Shown here piece after piece: positions 49,586-57,042 of a stretch of 57,042 bases of DNA. Each line of letters opens with the position of its first letter. Position 1 is the first letter of the stretch. The notes below the pieces were generated by a model that was given only the letters and a program-made list of their open reading frames with translations, ran no database searches and had not been told where the DNA came from. This stretch comes from Flavobacterium sp. UBA6195. Lineage in GTDB: Bacteria > Bacteroidota > Bacteroidia > Flavobacteriales > Flavobacteriaceae. The translations under genes were made by a program, and so were the position numbers. Where the stretch lies: NCBI RefSeq assembly GCF_002422095.1, contig NZ_DITB01000070.1, positions 1 through 57,042 of the forward strand. The letters run 5' to 3'.

Positions 49586-50776
49586 ATGATTATAGAACCA
49601 AGAATGCGAGGATTTATTTGTTTGACAGCTCATCCAAAAGGTTGCGAACAAAATGTAAAAAATCAAATTGAATATGTAAAATCGAAAGGTAAAATCAACG
49701 GGCCTAAACGAGTATTAGTTATTGGTGCTTCAACTGGTTTTGGTTTGGCTTCAAGAATTACAAGTGCTTTTGGTTCTGATGCTGCAACTATTGGTGTGTT
49801 TTTTGAAAAAGAGCCTTCAGAAGGAAAAACAGCCTCTCCAGGATGGTATAATTCTGCAGCTTTTGAAATGGAAGCACAAAAAGCCGGATTGTATGCGAAA
49901 AGTATCAACGGTGATGCTTTTTCAAATGAAGTAAAGCAACAAACGATTGATATGATTAAAGCTGATTTAGGTCAGGTTGATTTAATCATTTACAGTTTAG
50001 CTTCTCCAGTGCGTCAACATCCAGTTACAGGTGTTTTACATCGTTCTACTCTAAAACCTATTGGAAGTACTTTCACTAATAAAACTGTTGATTTTCATAC
50101 AGGAAATGTAACAACCGTTTCAATCGAACCAGCAAATGAAGAAGATATTGCTAATACTGTAGTGGTAATGGGTGGTGAAGACTGGTCAATGTGGATGGAT
50201 GCTTTAAAAGGAGCAGGAGTTTTAGCTGAAGGAGCAACTACAATTGCATATTCTTACATAGGACCTGAGGTAACTGAAGCAGTCTACAGAAAAGGAACTA
50301 TAGGAAGAGCAAAAGATCATTTAGAAGCTACAGCTTTTGAAATTACAGAGAAATTAAAAGTTATTAACGGAAAAGGTTATGTTTCTGTAAATAAAGCATT
50401 AGTAACTCAAGCAAGTTCAGCAATTCCAGTAATTCCATTATATATTTCATTGTTATACAAAATCATGAAAGCAGAAGGAATTCACGAAGGTTGTATTGAA
50501 CAAATCCAACGTTTGTATGCGGATAGATTGTACACAGGTAATGCTGTTCCAACAGACGATAAAGGAAGAATCCGTATTGATGATTGGGAAATGAGAGCTG
50601 ATGTACAAGAAAAAATTGCAAAATTATGGGGTGAATCAACTACTGAAACTTTAGTGGAATTAGGAGATTTAGCGGGATACAAACAAGATTTCTTAAATTT
50701 ATTTGGGTTTGGATTTGAAGGTGTAGATTATCAGGCTGATACAAATGAAATGGTTTTAGTGCCGAGTATAAAATAA
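49586..50776 (+). CDS. fabV: Enoyl-ACP reductase FabV (trans-2-enoyl-CoA reductase family)
   Basis: FabV reduces the enoyl-ACP double bond in fatty-acid elongation with NADH. The 396-residue protein has the typical start IIEPRMRGFICLTAHP, the cofactor loop VIGASTGFGLASR and the active-site pair Y234 and K243 in the Y-x8-K motif AVYRKGTIGRAK. FabV enzymes are known to be poorly inhibited by triclosan, unlike FabI. It is a single gene after recN and ends at a strong terminator. Confidence 0.96.
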   Translation: MIIEPRMRGFICLTAHPKGCEQNVKNQIEYVKSKGKINGPKRVLVIGASTGFGLASRITSAFGSDAATIGVFFEKEPSEGKTASPGWYNSAAFEMEAQKAGLYAKSINGDAFSNEVKQQTIDMIKADLGQVDLIIYSLASPVRQHPVTGVLHRSTLKPIGSTFTNKTVDFHTGNVTTVSIEPANEEDIANTVVVMGGEDWSMWMDALKGAGVLAEGATTIAYSYIGPEVTEAVYRKGTIGRAKDHLEATAFEITEKLKVINGKGYVSVNKALVTQASSAIPVIPLYISLLYKIMKAEGIHEGCIEQIQRLYADRLYTGNAVPTDDKGRIRIDDWEMRADVQEKIAKLWGESTTETLVELGDLAGYKQDFLNLFGFGFEGVDYQADTNEMVLVPSIK

Positions 50777-50802
50777 TCACAAAATATATAAAAAATGTTA
50801 TA

Positions 50803-50827
50803 AAAACCCCGATATTGTCGGGGTTTT
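50803..50827 (+). terminator. Terminator after fabV
   Basis: AAAACCCCGA pairs perfectly with TCGGGGTTTT around TATTG. Confidence 0.93.
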
Positions 50828-50835
50828 GTGTTTTT

Positions 50836-50863
50836 TATCGATAAATCGAGTATTTCGTCGATA
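50836..50863. promoter_or_regulatory. Imperfect dyad upstream of the adhesin gene
   Basis: TATCGA at 50836-50841 and TCGATA at 50858-50863 flank AAAT and ATTT, forming a 28-bp imperfect inverted repeat. It has no T-run and lies 60 bases before the -7 box, so it is a candidate regulator site. Confidence 0.4.
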
Positions 50864-50895
50864 TACTAGTTTTTAGTTATATTTCTTTATTAATT

Positions 50896-50930
50896 TAACT
50901 TTTTTAGAAGTTAAATAATAGTTAAATTTG
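50896..50930 (+). promoter_or_regulatory. Adhesin promoter with an overlapping inverted repeat
   Basis: TAAATTTG at 50923-50930 fits the -7 box. TAACTT-N6-AAGTTA at 50896-50913 covers the place of the -33 element, which lacks a clear TTG. A regulator binding the dyad could help or block polymerase. Confidence 0.45.
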
Positions 50931-50959
50931 CTTTTATACTAACAAAAAAACACAATTAC

Positions 50960-53900
50960 ATGAAAAAAATTACATTTATTTTATTTCTCTTTTTTATGTG
51001 TTTGCAACTAAATGCGCAAACATGTATTCAGACGTTCACAGCCAGTGGGCAAGACAGTGGTCCAACTGTTTTGACAATTAATTCAGCAGACATTACTTGT
51101 AATGGAGCAAATCCTATAAGTAGTTTAAAACTCACGAATGCTGCAGGAAGTTTAACTTCTTTTTATTGCTCTACTGATGGGACTGAGTGGTTTGGTTTCA
51201 ATTTATCTATAGATGGTGGTGCTCCAATTACAGGTTGTGCTTCAACTTTTAATGATTTAGATATTACAGGTTTCACTACTCTTACAATTACATCATTTGA
51301 TGATGATTCTTGGTCAGATTCAGTTACTATAACAATAGGTGTAGAGGCTACTTTTGTGCCTATGACACCACCATCTTGTGTGACAGTGTCGTCTCCAGTA
51401 AATGGAGCTATTAATGTGAGCTCAAGCATTATTTCATGGCCAGCTGCTGCAGGTGGAGCAACAGGTTACAGATTAAGTGTTGGATCTATGCCTGGTGCAA
51501 CTGATGTTTTAAATAATTTTGATGTTGGTAATGTTCTTTCTTATCCATTATCAGGTTTAGTAGGAGGTACAACTTATTACGTTACTATCTTTCCTTATAA
51601 CTTAAATGGTTCTGCAACAGCGTGTGTAGAAACTAACTTTACAACATGTGATGTTTTTACAGTTCCTTTTTTAGAAACTTTTGATTCGACTTCTACTTCT
51701 GAATCTTGTTGGTCAATATTAAACGTAAATGGAGATGGAGATTCATGGAATACAAGCTATGCAACTGCTCCAATTACAGGTGATCAATCTGCAAATTTGA
51801 ATACTGATGGGAATGGTGGCGCTAATAATGATTGGCTTATTTCTCCACGTATTACATTAACAGGTAATCAAAGATTGGTTTTTAAATATAAAGTTCAATC
51901 AAATAATGAACCTAATGACTTTAGAGTAATGTTGTCTATCGCAGGTAATGCTCCAGCTGATTTTTCTTTTGAATTGCAACCATTAGCTAGTTATTCAAAT
52001 ACAACACCTGAGACTATGGTAATTCCTTTGTCGGGAATTTCTGGCGATGTTTATCTTGGATGGCATATTCCATCAGGTGGTTTAGATGGTTGGAGATTGT
52101 ATATTGATGATGTAGTTGTTGAAGATATTCCAGCAACACCTCCTTCGTGTGTAGCTATTACCTCTCCTGTTTCTGGAACTGCAGATGTTTCTTCTAGTAC
52201 CATAACATGGGCTAGTGAAATTAATGCTACGGGTTATAACATCAGTGTAGGGACTACACCAGGTGGAACAGATGTGTTAAATAATTTTGATCTTGGTAAT
52301 GTATTAACATATAATTTAACAGGTTTATTAGGAGGTACTACTTATTATGTAACGGTTTATCCATACAACGATAATGGAGTAGCAACAGGTTGTACTGAAA
52401 TAAACTTTACCACTTGTGATGTGGCTTCAATTCCATTTAATGAAGAATTTGAAACAATTACTACAGGTATTCCATCATGTTGGGGAATTGCAGGAACTAC
52501 TACGACTGCGGGTTATCATTTTTCTAGTTATGCTACAGGAAATGTAGGAAGAGGATTAAGATTTGATTCTTATTTAAATTCAACTGGTAGAACTTCAGAA
52601 TTAACCACTCCTGTAATTGATGCTTCAACAGTAACATCATTAAGATTGAATTTTTATTACAAAAATCCAACTGGAGGTAATTTTGAAGTTTTAATATCTT
52701 CTGATGGTGGTGCAACTTATACTTCTTTAGAAACAGGATTAGTTAATACTACTAACTGGACATTGAAAAGTTATGTGGTAACAAGTCATATTAGCTCAAA
52801 TGTTAAGGTTAAATTTTTAGGAACTAGCAATTGGGGTAGTGGAGATGCATATGTATATTTAGATGGTGTAGTTTTAGAAGAAATTCCTGCTACTGCTCCT
52901 GCTTGTGTAACTTTAACTTCACCTGTTAATGGTGCTGTAAATGTTTCAAACGCGACATTGGTTTGGCCAGCTAATCCAGATGCTACAGGGTATTATATTA
53001 CTGTAGGTACTTCTGCTGGTGCTTCTGATGTTTTAAATAATTTTGATGCGGGTAACGTATTAACATACCATTTATCTAATTTAGTTGGTGGTACAACATA
53101 TTATGTAACGATAACTCCTTACAATTCATTTGGAACTGCAACTGGTTGTACAGCGAGTAGTTTTACAACTTGTGATGAAGTTGGTGATTTTTCTGAGAAT
53201 TTTGATGGATTAACAGCGACTAATTTAATCCCTGATTGTTGGTCTAGAGTTTTAAGCGACGGTGTAAGTACTTATGCATCTGTTGGTACTTCTGGAACTA
53301 ATTTTAGCGCACCTTACAGTATTTCTTTATATAACTCTAGTTCTCCTTCAACTTCAAATATTATGTTAGTAACGCCTTATATAAATAATTTAAGTGCAGG
53401 AACTAATAGATTGAGATTTATGGCAAGAAATCAATACAGTGACACGCAAGATATAATTGTTGGTACAATGAGTAATCCTGCAGATGCATCTACTTTCACG
53501 CCTTTACAAACTGTTGATATTAATGACACATTTGCTCAATATATTGTAGATTTTACAGGTTATGCTGGAACAAATAAATATATTGCATTGAAAAGACTTT
53601 CAACATCAACTTATACTTATATATATATTGATAATGTTGTTTGGGAAGCTGTTCCTGCTTCTGCACCAACTTGTGCTGCTAATATTGTTGCAACACCTGA
53701 TTCTGCATGTGGTAATTTTGCTAACTCAATTACTTGGGATGCTACATCAGGAGCAGATGGATATTATATTACAGTAGGTACAACCACTGGAGGTACAGAT
53801 ATTGCAAATAATATTAATTTAGGTAATGTAACTACATATTCTTTCTCAGGAAATTTTGCTACAACCTATTTTTATACTGTTTCTCCTTATAATGCAATTG

Positions 53901-55342
53901 GTACAGCATCAGGATGTACAGAAGGTTCATTTACAACAAATGCAAATGGATGTTATTGTATTTCTGGTCCAACATCTGTTGATGGAACGGGTATTACTAA
54001 CGTTCAATTAGTTGCTACAAATTTCCCTAATTCTGTTTCATTAGCTCCTGTTTATAATGATCATACAGCAACTGTTGTAGATATGCCTAGAGGTATTAAT
54101 AATAATGTTCAAATTACATTTGATGTACCATCTTGGGGAACTAATAGTTATGATTACAACACAATAATTTGGATTGATGCTAATGACAACTATACTTTTG
54201 AGGCTTCTGAAATTGTTTATACAGGTGTATCTCCTACAACAGCTTCACCAACATTATTAAATGCATCTTTTGTATTACCAGGTTCAATTTCATTAGGGCA
54301 ACACAGAATGAGAATTGTTGCAACAGATGCTGAACAAGTTCCTGCAAATCCTTGTTATGGTGGAATTTATGGTGAAACTGCAGACTTTACAATCAATGTG
54401 GTAGCACCTTCATGTGCACCTCCAGCAGCTACAACAAGTATAGTTAACGATTGTGCTAATTCTCAATATTTTGTAAATGTCAATGTTACAGATTTAGGAA
54501 ATGGTTCACCTGTTATTACTGATGGAACTTCAACTTGGCCAGTTTCGGCTGTAGGAGCACAAAATGTTGGTCCGTTTGCTTTTGGAGCTCCTGTTAATTT
54601 AACAATTTTACATGGTGCAGATTCTTTATGTAATTTACCATTAGGAACATTTAATTTTGCAGGATGTCCTCCAGTAAATGATGAATGTAACAATGCTACT
54701 GTTCTAACTCCAGGTGCTGTGTTTGCTACTAATCCATTAGTAGGAACAAATGAATTTGCTACAGCTTCTTCTGGTGCTCCTGCTCCAGGTTGTGCATCTT
54801 ATTCTGGAGGTGATGTATGGTATTCAGCTGTAGTTCCTGCTTCTGGAAGTTTAACTTTTGAATTAAATACTAATGCAGGTGGAATTACTGATGGTGCTGG
54901 TGCTGTTTATAGTGGTGCATGTGGAAGTTTAACTTTAATTAGTTGTGATGATTATTCTAGTTCAGACCCTAATGATCAACCTTTAATTACGGTTACTGCT
55001 AGAACACCAGGAGAAGTTCTTTATTTTAGAGTATGGGAATATGGAAATAATTCTTTTGGTACATTCCAAGTATCGGCTTATGACGCTTCATTGTCAGCAG
55101 GTTCTTTTAATAACTCTAATTTCTTAATTTATCCTAATCCAGTAAAAGATATGTTAAATATTTCTTACTCATCAGAGATATCTTACGTTCGTGTTGTTAA
55201 CATGTTAGGTCAAGAAGTAATTTCTAGAGATATTAATGCTACTTCTACTCAGTTAGATATGTCACACTTAAGTGCAGGTGCTTATATAGTAACTGTTTCT
55301 TCAGGTGATGTATTAAAAACACTAAAAGTTGTTAAGCAATAA
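50960..55342 (+). CDS. Large T9SS-secreted modular adhesin-like protein
   Basis: This 1460-residue protein has a signal peptide (1-19, ending LQLNAQ) and a type A type IX sorting domain at about 1385-1460 (LIYPNPVKDMLN, NMLGQEVIS, LSAGAYIVTV). Between them, fibronectin-III-like modules begin near 137, 393, 646 and 902, each with a form of SPVNGAxNVSS and GGTTYYVTxxPYN. The first three are followed by jelly-roll modules of the cleaved-adhesin/choice-of-anchor J type (PFLETFDS, DWLISPRITL, GWRLYIDDVVVE), so a 253-256-residue unit is repeated. A GEVED-like domain follows at about 1000-1145 (YCISGPTSVDGTG). A further beta domain (NDECNNATVL, GDVWYSAVVPAS) spans about 1240-1380. It probably binds surfaces or glycans. 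Confidence 0.93.
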   Translation: MKKITFILFLFFMCLQLNAQTCIQTFTASGQDSGPTVLTINSADITCNGANPISSLKLTNAAGSLTSFYCSTDGTEWFGFNLSIDGGAPITGCASTFNDLDITGFTTLTITSFDDDSWSDSVTITIGVEATFVPMTPPSCVTVSSPVNGAINVSSSIISWPAAAGGATGYRLSVGSMPGATDVLNNFDVGNVLSYPLSGLVGGTTYYVTIFPYNLNGSATACVETNFTTCDVFTVPFLETFDSTSTSESCWSILNVNGDGDSWNTSYATAPITGDQSANLNTDGNGGANNDWLISPRITLTGNQRLVFKYKVQSNNEPNDFRVMLSIAGNAPADFSFELQPLASYSNTTPETMVIPLSGISGDVYLGWHIPSGGLDGWRLYIDDVVVEDIPATPPSCVAITSPVSGTADVSSSTITWASEINATGYNISVGTTPGGTDVLNNFDLGNVLTYNLTGLLGGTTYYVTVYPYNDNGVATGCTEINFTTCDVASIPFNEEFETITTGIPSCWGIAGTTTTAGYHFSSYATGNVGRGLRFDSYLNSTGRTSELTTPVIDASTVTSLRLNFYYKNPTGGNFEVLISSDGGATYTSLETGLVNTTNWTLKSYVVTSHISSNVKVKFLGTSNWGSGDAYVYLDGVVLEEIPATAPACVTLTSPVNGAVNVSNATLVWPANPDATGYYITVGTSAGASDVLNNFDAGNVLTYHLSNLVGGTTYYVTITPYNSFGTATGCTASSFTTCDEVGDFSENFDGLTATNLIPDCWSRVLSDGVSTYASVGTSGTNFSAPYSISLYNSSSPSTSNIMLVTPYINNLSAGTNRLRFMARNQYSDTQDIIVGTMSNPADASTFTPLQTVDINDTFAQYIVDFTGYAGTNKYIALKRLSTSTYTYIYIDNVVWEAVPASAPTCAANIVATPDSACGNFANSITWDATSGADGYYITVGTTTGGTDIANNINLGNVTTYSFSGNFATTYFYTVSPYNAIGTASGCTEGSFTTNANGCYCISGPTSVDGTGITNVQLVATNFPNSVSLAPVYNDHTATVVDMPRGINNNVQITFDVPSWGTNSYDYNTIIWIDANDNYTFEASEIVYTGVSPTTASPTLLNASFVLPGSISLGQHRMRIVATDAEQVPANPCYGGIYGETADFTINVVAPSCAPPAATTSIVNDCANSQYFVNVNVTDLGNGSPVITDGTSTWPVSAVGAQNVGPFAFGAPVNLTILHGADSLCNLPLGTFNFAGCPPVNDECNNATVLTPGAVFATNPLVGTNEFATASSGAPAPGCASYSGGDVWYSAVVPASGSLTFELNTNAGGITDGAGAVYSGACGSLTLISCDDYSSSDPNDQPLITVTARTPGEVLYFRVWEYGNNSFGTFQVSAYDASLSAGSFNNSNFLIYPNPVKDMLNISYSSEISYVRVVNMLGQEVISRDINATSTQLDMSHLSAGAYIVTVSSGDVLKTLKVVKQ

Positions 55343-55363
55343 GTATTATCTAATATAATGATT

Positions 55364-55390
55364 AAAGTCCCGATTTATTCGGGACTTTTC
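55364..55390 (+). terminator. Terminator after the adhesin gene
   Basis: AAAGTCCCGA pairs with TCGGGACTTT around TTTAT, followed by further T-rich sequence. Confidence 0.93.
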
Positions 55391-55398
55391 TTTTTTAT

Positions 55399-55406
55399 TA
55401 TCTTTG
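55399..55406 (+). promoter_or_regulatory. -7 box before the glycosyltransferase gene
   Basis: TATCTTTG fits TAnnTTTG and lies 13 bases before the ATG at 55420. The upstream terminator occupies the -33 region, so no TTG is present. Confidence 0.45.
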
Positions 55407-55419
55407 TAAAAAAAAAAGT

Positions 55420-56418
55420 ATGTTTTTTTCGTTTATTGTTCCAGTATATAACCGACCTGATGAAATTGATGAATTGCTTGAAAGTCTAACTAGGTTTACA
55501 TCTTCAATACCTTTTGAAGTTGTAATTGTAGAAGATGGTTCAACTATTCCTTGTGAGAATATAATTGAAAAATATACCCCTAAATTAACTATTTCCTATT
55601 ATTTTAAATCAAATTCTGGACCAGGAGATTCTCGTAATTACGGGATGACATTGGCAAAAGGAGATTATTATATTATTTTGGATTCTGATTGTATCATTCC
55701 TCCAAATTATTTATCTCAAGTTCAAAAAAGTTTAGAGGAAGAATATGTTGACTGCTTTGGAGGACCAGATGCTGCATTGGATTCCTTTTCCGACATTCAA
55801 AAAGCAATTAATTTTACCATGACTTCATTCTTAACTACTGGAGGAATTAGAGGAGGAAGTGAAAAAGTAGATAAATTTCAACCCAGAAGTTTTAATATGG
55901 GATTATCCAAAAAAGCTTTTGAAGCTTCTAATGGTTTTGGTAATATTCACCCAGGTGAAGATCCAGATTTATCTATTCGATTATGGAATTTAGGTTTTAA
56001 AACGAAGTTAATTAAGAATGCTTTCGTCTATCATAAAAGAAGGATAAGTTGGGAGAAATTCCAAATTCAAGTGAATAAATTTGGTAAAGCACGTCCTATT
56101 TTAAATTTTTGGTATCCTGAATATACTAAAATTACATTTTGGTTTCCAAGTTTATTTTTATTAGGCTTTCTATTCTCTGCGTTATTGGCCATTTTTAAAA
56201 TTTACTTTTTTATTGCTTTATATGGATTTTATTTTTCTCTATTATTCATAAGTTCGTTATTTTCTAATAAAAGCCTTAAAATTGCGTTATATTCTTTATG
56301 GGCAACTATAATTCAGTTTTATGGTTATGGAAAAGGTTTTTTACAATCCTATTACAAAATCTCAATTTTAAAACAAAAACCTCAAGAGGCATTTCCAGAG
56401 TTGTTTTTTAAGAAATAG
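55420..56418 (+). CDS. Family 2 glycosyltransferase, membrane-anchored
   Basis: This 332-residue protein has the GT-A fold of family 2: FSFIVPVYNRPDEIDELL at the start, VVIVEDGST, and the metal and sugar-nucleotide motif D88-S89-D90 (IILDSDCIIP). GEDPDLSIRLWNLGF includes the acceptor-side ED. Two or three hydrophobic helices occupy about 240-310, so the enzyme probably works at the inner membrane on a polysaccharide or glycoprotein glycan. The sugar cannot be deduced. It is two bases upstream of coaE. Confidence 0.93.
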   Translation: MFFSFIVPVYNRPDEIDELLESLTRFTSSIPFEVVIVEDGSTIPCENIIEKYTPKLTISYYFKSNSGPGDSRNYGMTLAKGDYYIILDSDCIIPPNYLSQVQKSLEEEYVDCFGGPDAALDSFSDIQKAINFTMTSFLTTGGIRGGSEKVDKFQPRSFNMGLSKKAFEASNGFGNIHPGEDPDLSIRLWNLGFKTKLIKNAFVYHKRRISWEKFQIQVNKFGKARPILNFWYPEYTKITFWFPSLFLLGFLFSALLAIFKIYFFIALYGFYFSLLFISSLFSNKSLKIALYSLWATIIQFYGYGKGFLQSYYKISILKQKPQEAFPELFFKK

Positions 56419-56420
56419 TT

Positions 56421-57008
56421 ATGACAAAAATAATTGGTTTAACAGGTGGAATTGGAAGTGGGAAATCTACTGTAGCAAACTACATTGCATCAAAAGGAAT
56501 TCCTGTCTATATTGCCGATGAAGAAGCCAAGAAAATTATGGAAAGGGAAGATGTTAAACAAAAAATTCAAAATTTGTTTGATCAATCTGTTTTCAATTCG
56601 GATAATTCACTAAATCGAAAAAAAATAGCTGAATTTGTTTTTAACAACCCAGATAAGTTAAAAGAATTAAACGCGATAGTACATCCCGAAGTTCAGCTTC
56701 ATTTTAAAAATTGGCTAAAAGAACATAAAAATTATCCATTTATAATTAAAGAGGTAGCCATTCTTTTTGAAACAGGAGGAAATAAACAATGTGATAAAGT
56801 TATTTTAATCACTGCTCCCGAAGAACTTAGGATAGAAAGAGTTATGAAACGTGATAATTTAACAAAAAAGGATATTTTAGTTAGAATCAATAACCAATTA
56901 CCTGATTCTAAAAAGAAAAAATTGAGTGATTTTATTGTAGAAAATATAAATTTGAATAATACTTTCTTAAAAATCGACGAAATTCTTAAAATATTAGCAA
57001 AACTTTAA
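56421..57008 (+). CDS. coaE: Dephospho-CoA kinase
   Basis: CoaE phosphorylates dephospho-CoA, the last step of coenzyme A synthesis. The 195-residue protein has the P-loop GLTGGIGSGKSTVANYI, the substrate-binding D in PVYIADEEAKK, ELNAIVHPEV and the lid region ERVMKRDN. It is co-transcribed with the glycosyltransferase. Its partner enzyme coaBC is at 45750. Confidence 0.96.
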   Translation: MTKIIGLTGGIGSGKSTVANYIASKGIPVYIADEEAKKIMEREDVKQKIQNLFDQSVFNSDNSLNRKKIAEFVFNNPDKLKELNAIVHPEVQLHFKNWLKEHKNYPFIIKEVAILFETGGNKQCDKVILITAPEELRIERVMKRDNLTKKDILVRINNQLPDSKKKKLSDFIVENINLNNTFLKIDEILKILAKL

Positions 57009-57042
57009 AAAAAGGTTTATATGTTAATCTTTGGTTAATGTA

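Overview
The window is a 57 kb stretch of a low-GC Bacteroidota chromosome, almost certainly Flavobacteriaceae and most like Flavobacterium. The evidence is the family content (DUF6048, DUF6452, DUF6495, DUF6913, DUF4835, PafA phosphatase, FabV, Por/T9SS C-terminal sorting domains), the absence of Shine-Dalgarno sequences, and many promoters with the Bacteroidota -7 box TAnnTTTG. It is mostly core chromosome. I saw no rRNA, tRNA, CRISPR array or insertion sequence.

Layout. (1) 1-2008: a minus-strand tyrosine recombinase, then about 0.85 kb of gene-free DNA. That DNA holds several blocks of short direct repeats with periods near whole DNA helical turns (22, 11, 10, 32 and 11 bp), each block with its own unit sequence. 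This is the most unusual region here. (2) 2009-4648: a minus-strand operon of rlmD and two envelope proteins. (3) 4772-8839: DUF1003 and DUF1697 proteins, ornithine aminotransferase with a Cys-rich insertion, and an OmpA/lipoprotein pair. (4) 8918-19760: nucleotide synthesis (purM, guaA, pyrG) interleaved with a LysM protein, OsmC, yidC and a frameshifted proC. (5) 19820-28058: fasciclin lipoprotein, MORN-like protein, mnmA, a T9SS subtilase, an NMO-type flavin oxidoreductase and PafA. (6) 28102-36527: lysA, sucC, nadC, yihY, a chalcone-isomerase-fold protein, priA and an orphan LytTR regulator. (7) 36676-49521: rpsF-rpsR-rplI, ligA, a split 5'-nucleotidase, dapA, bamD, rpoZ, coaBC, DUF4835 and recN. 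(8) 49586-57008: fabV, a 1460-residue T9SS adhesin-like protein, a family 2 glycosyltransferase and coaE.

How the genes fit together. Much of the window is housekeeping: translation and RNA modification (rlmD, mnmA, rpsF/rpsR/rplI), nucleotides, cofactors (nadC, coaBC, coaE), cell-wall/lysine precursors (dapA, lysA), envelope assembly (yidC, bamD) and DNA repair or replication (ligA, recN, priA). The secreted proteins indicate an active type IX secretion system and surface lipoprotein export. purM, guaA and pyrG share A/C-rich, G-poor leaders built of CAA units, which suggests a common post-transcriptional or initiation-level control. proC lacks one T in a T-run, and this leaves the sequence T TTA AAC in frame at the break.
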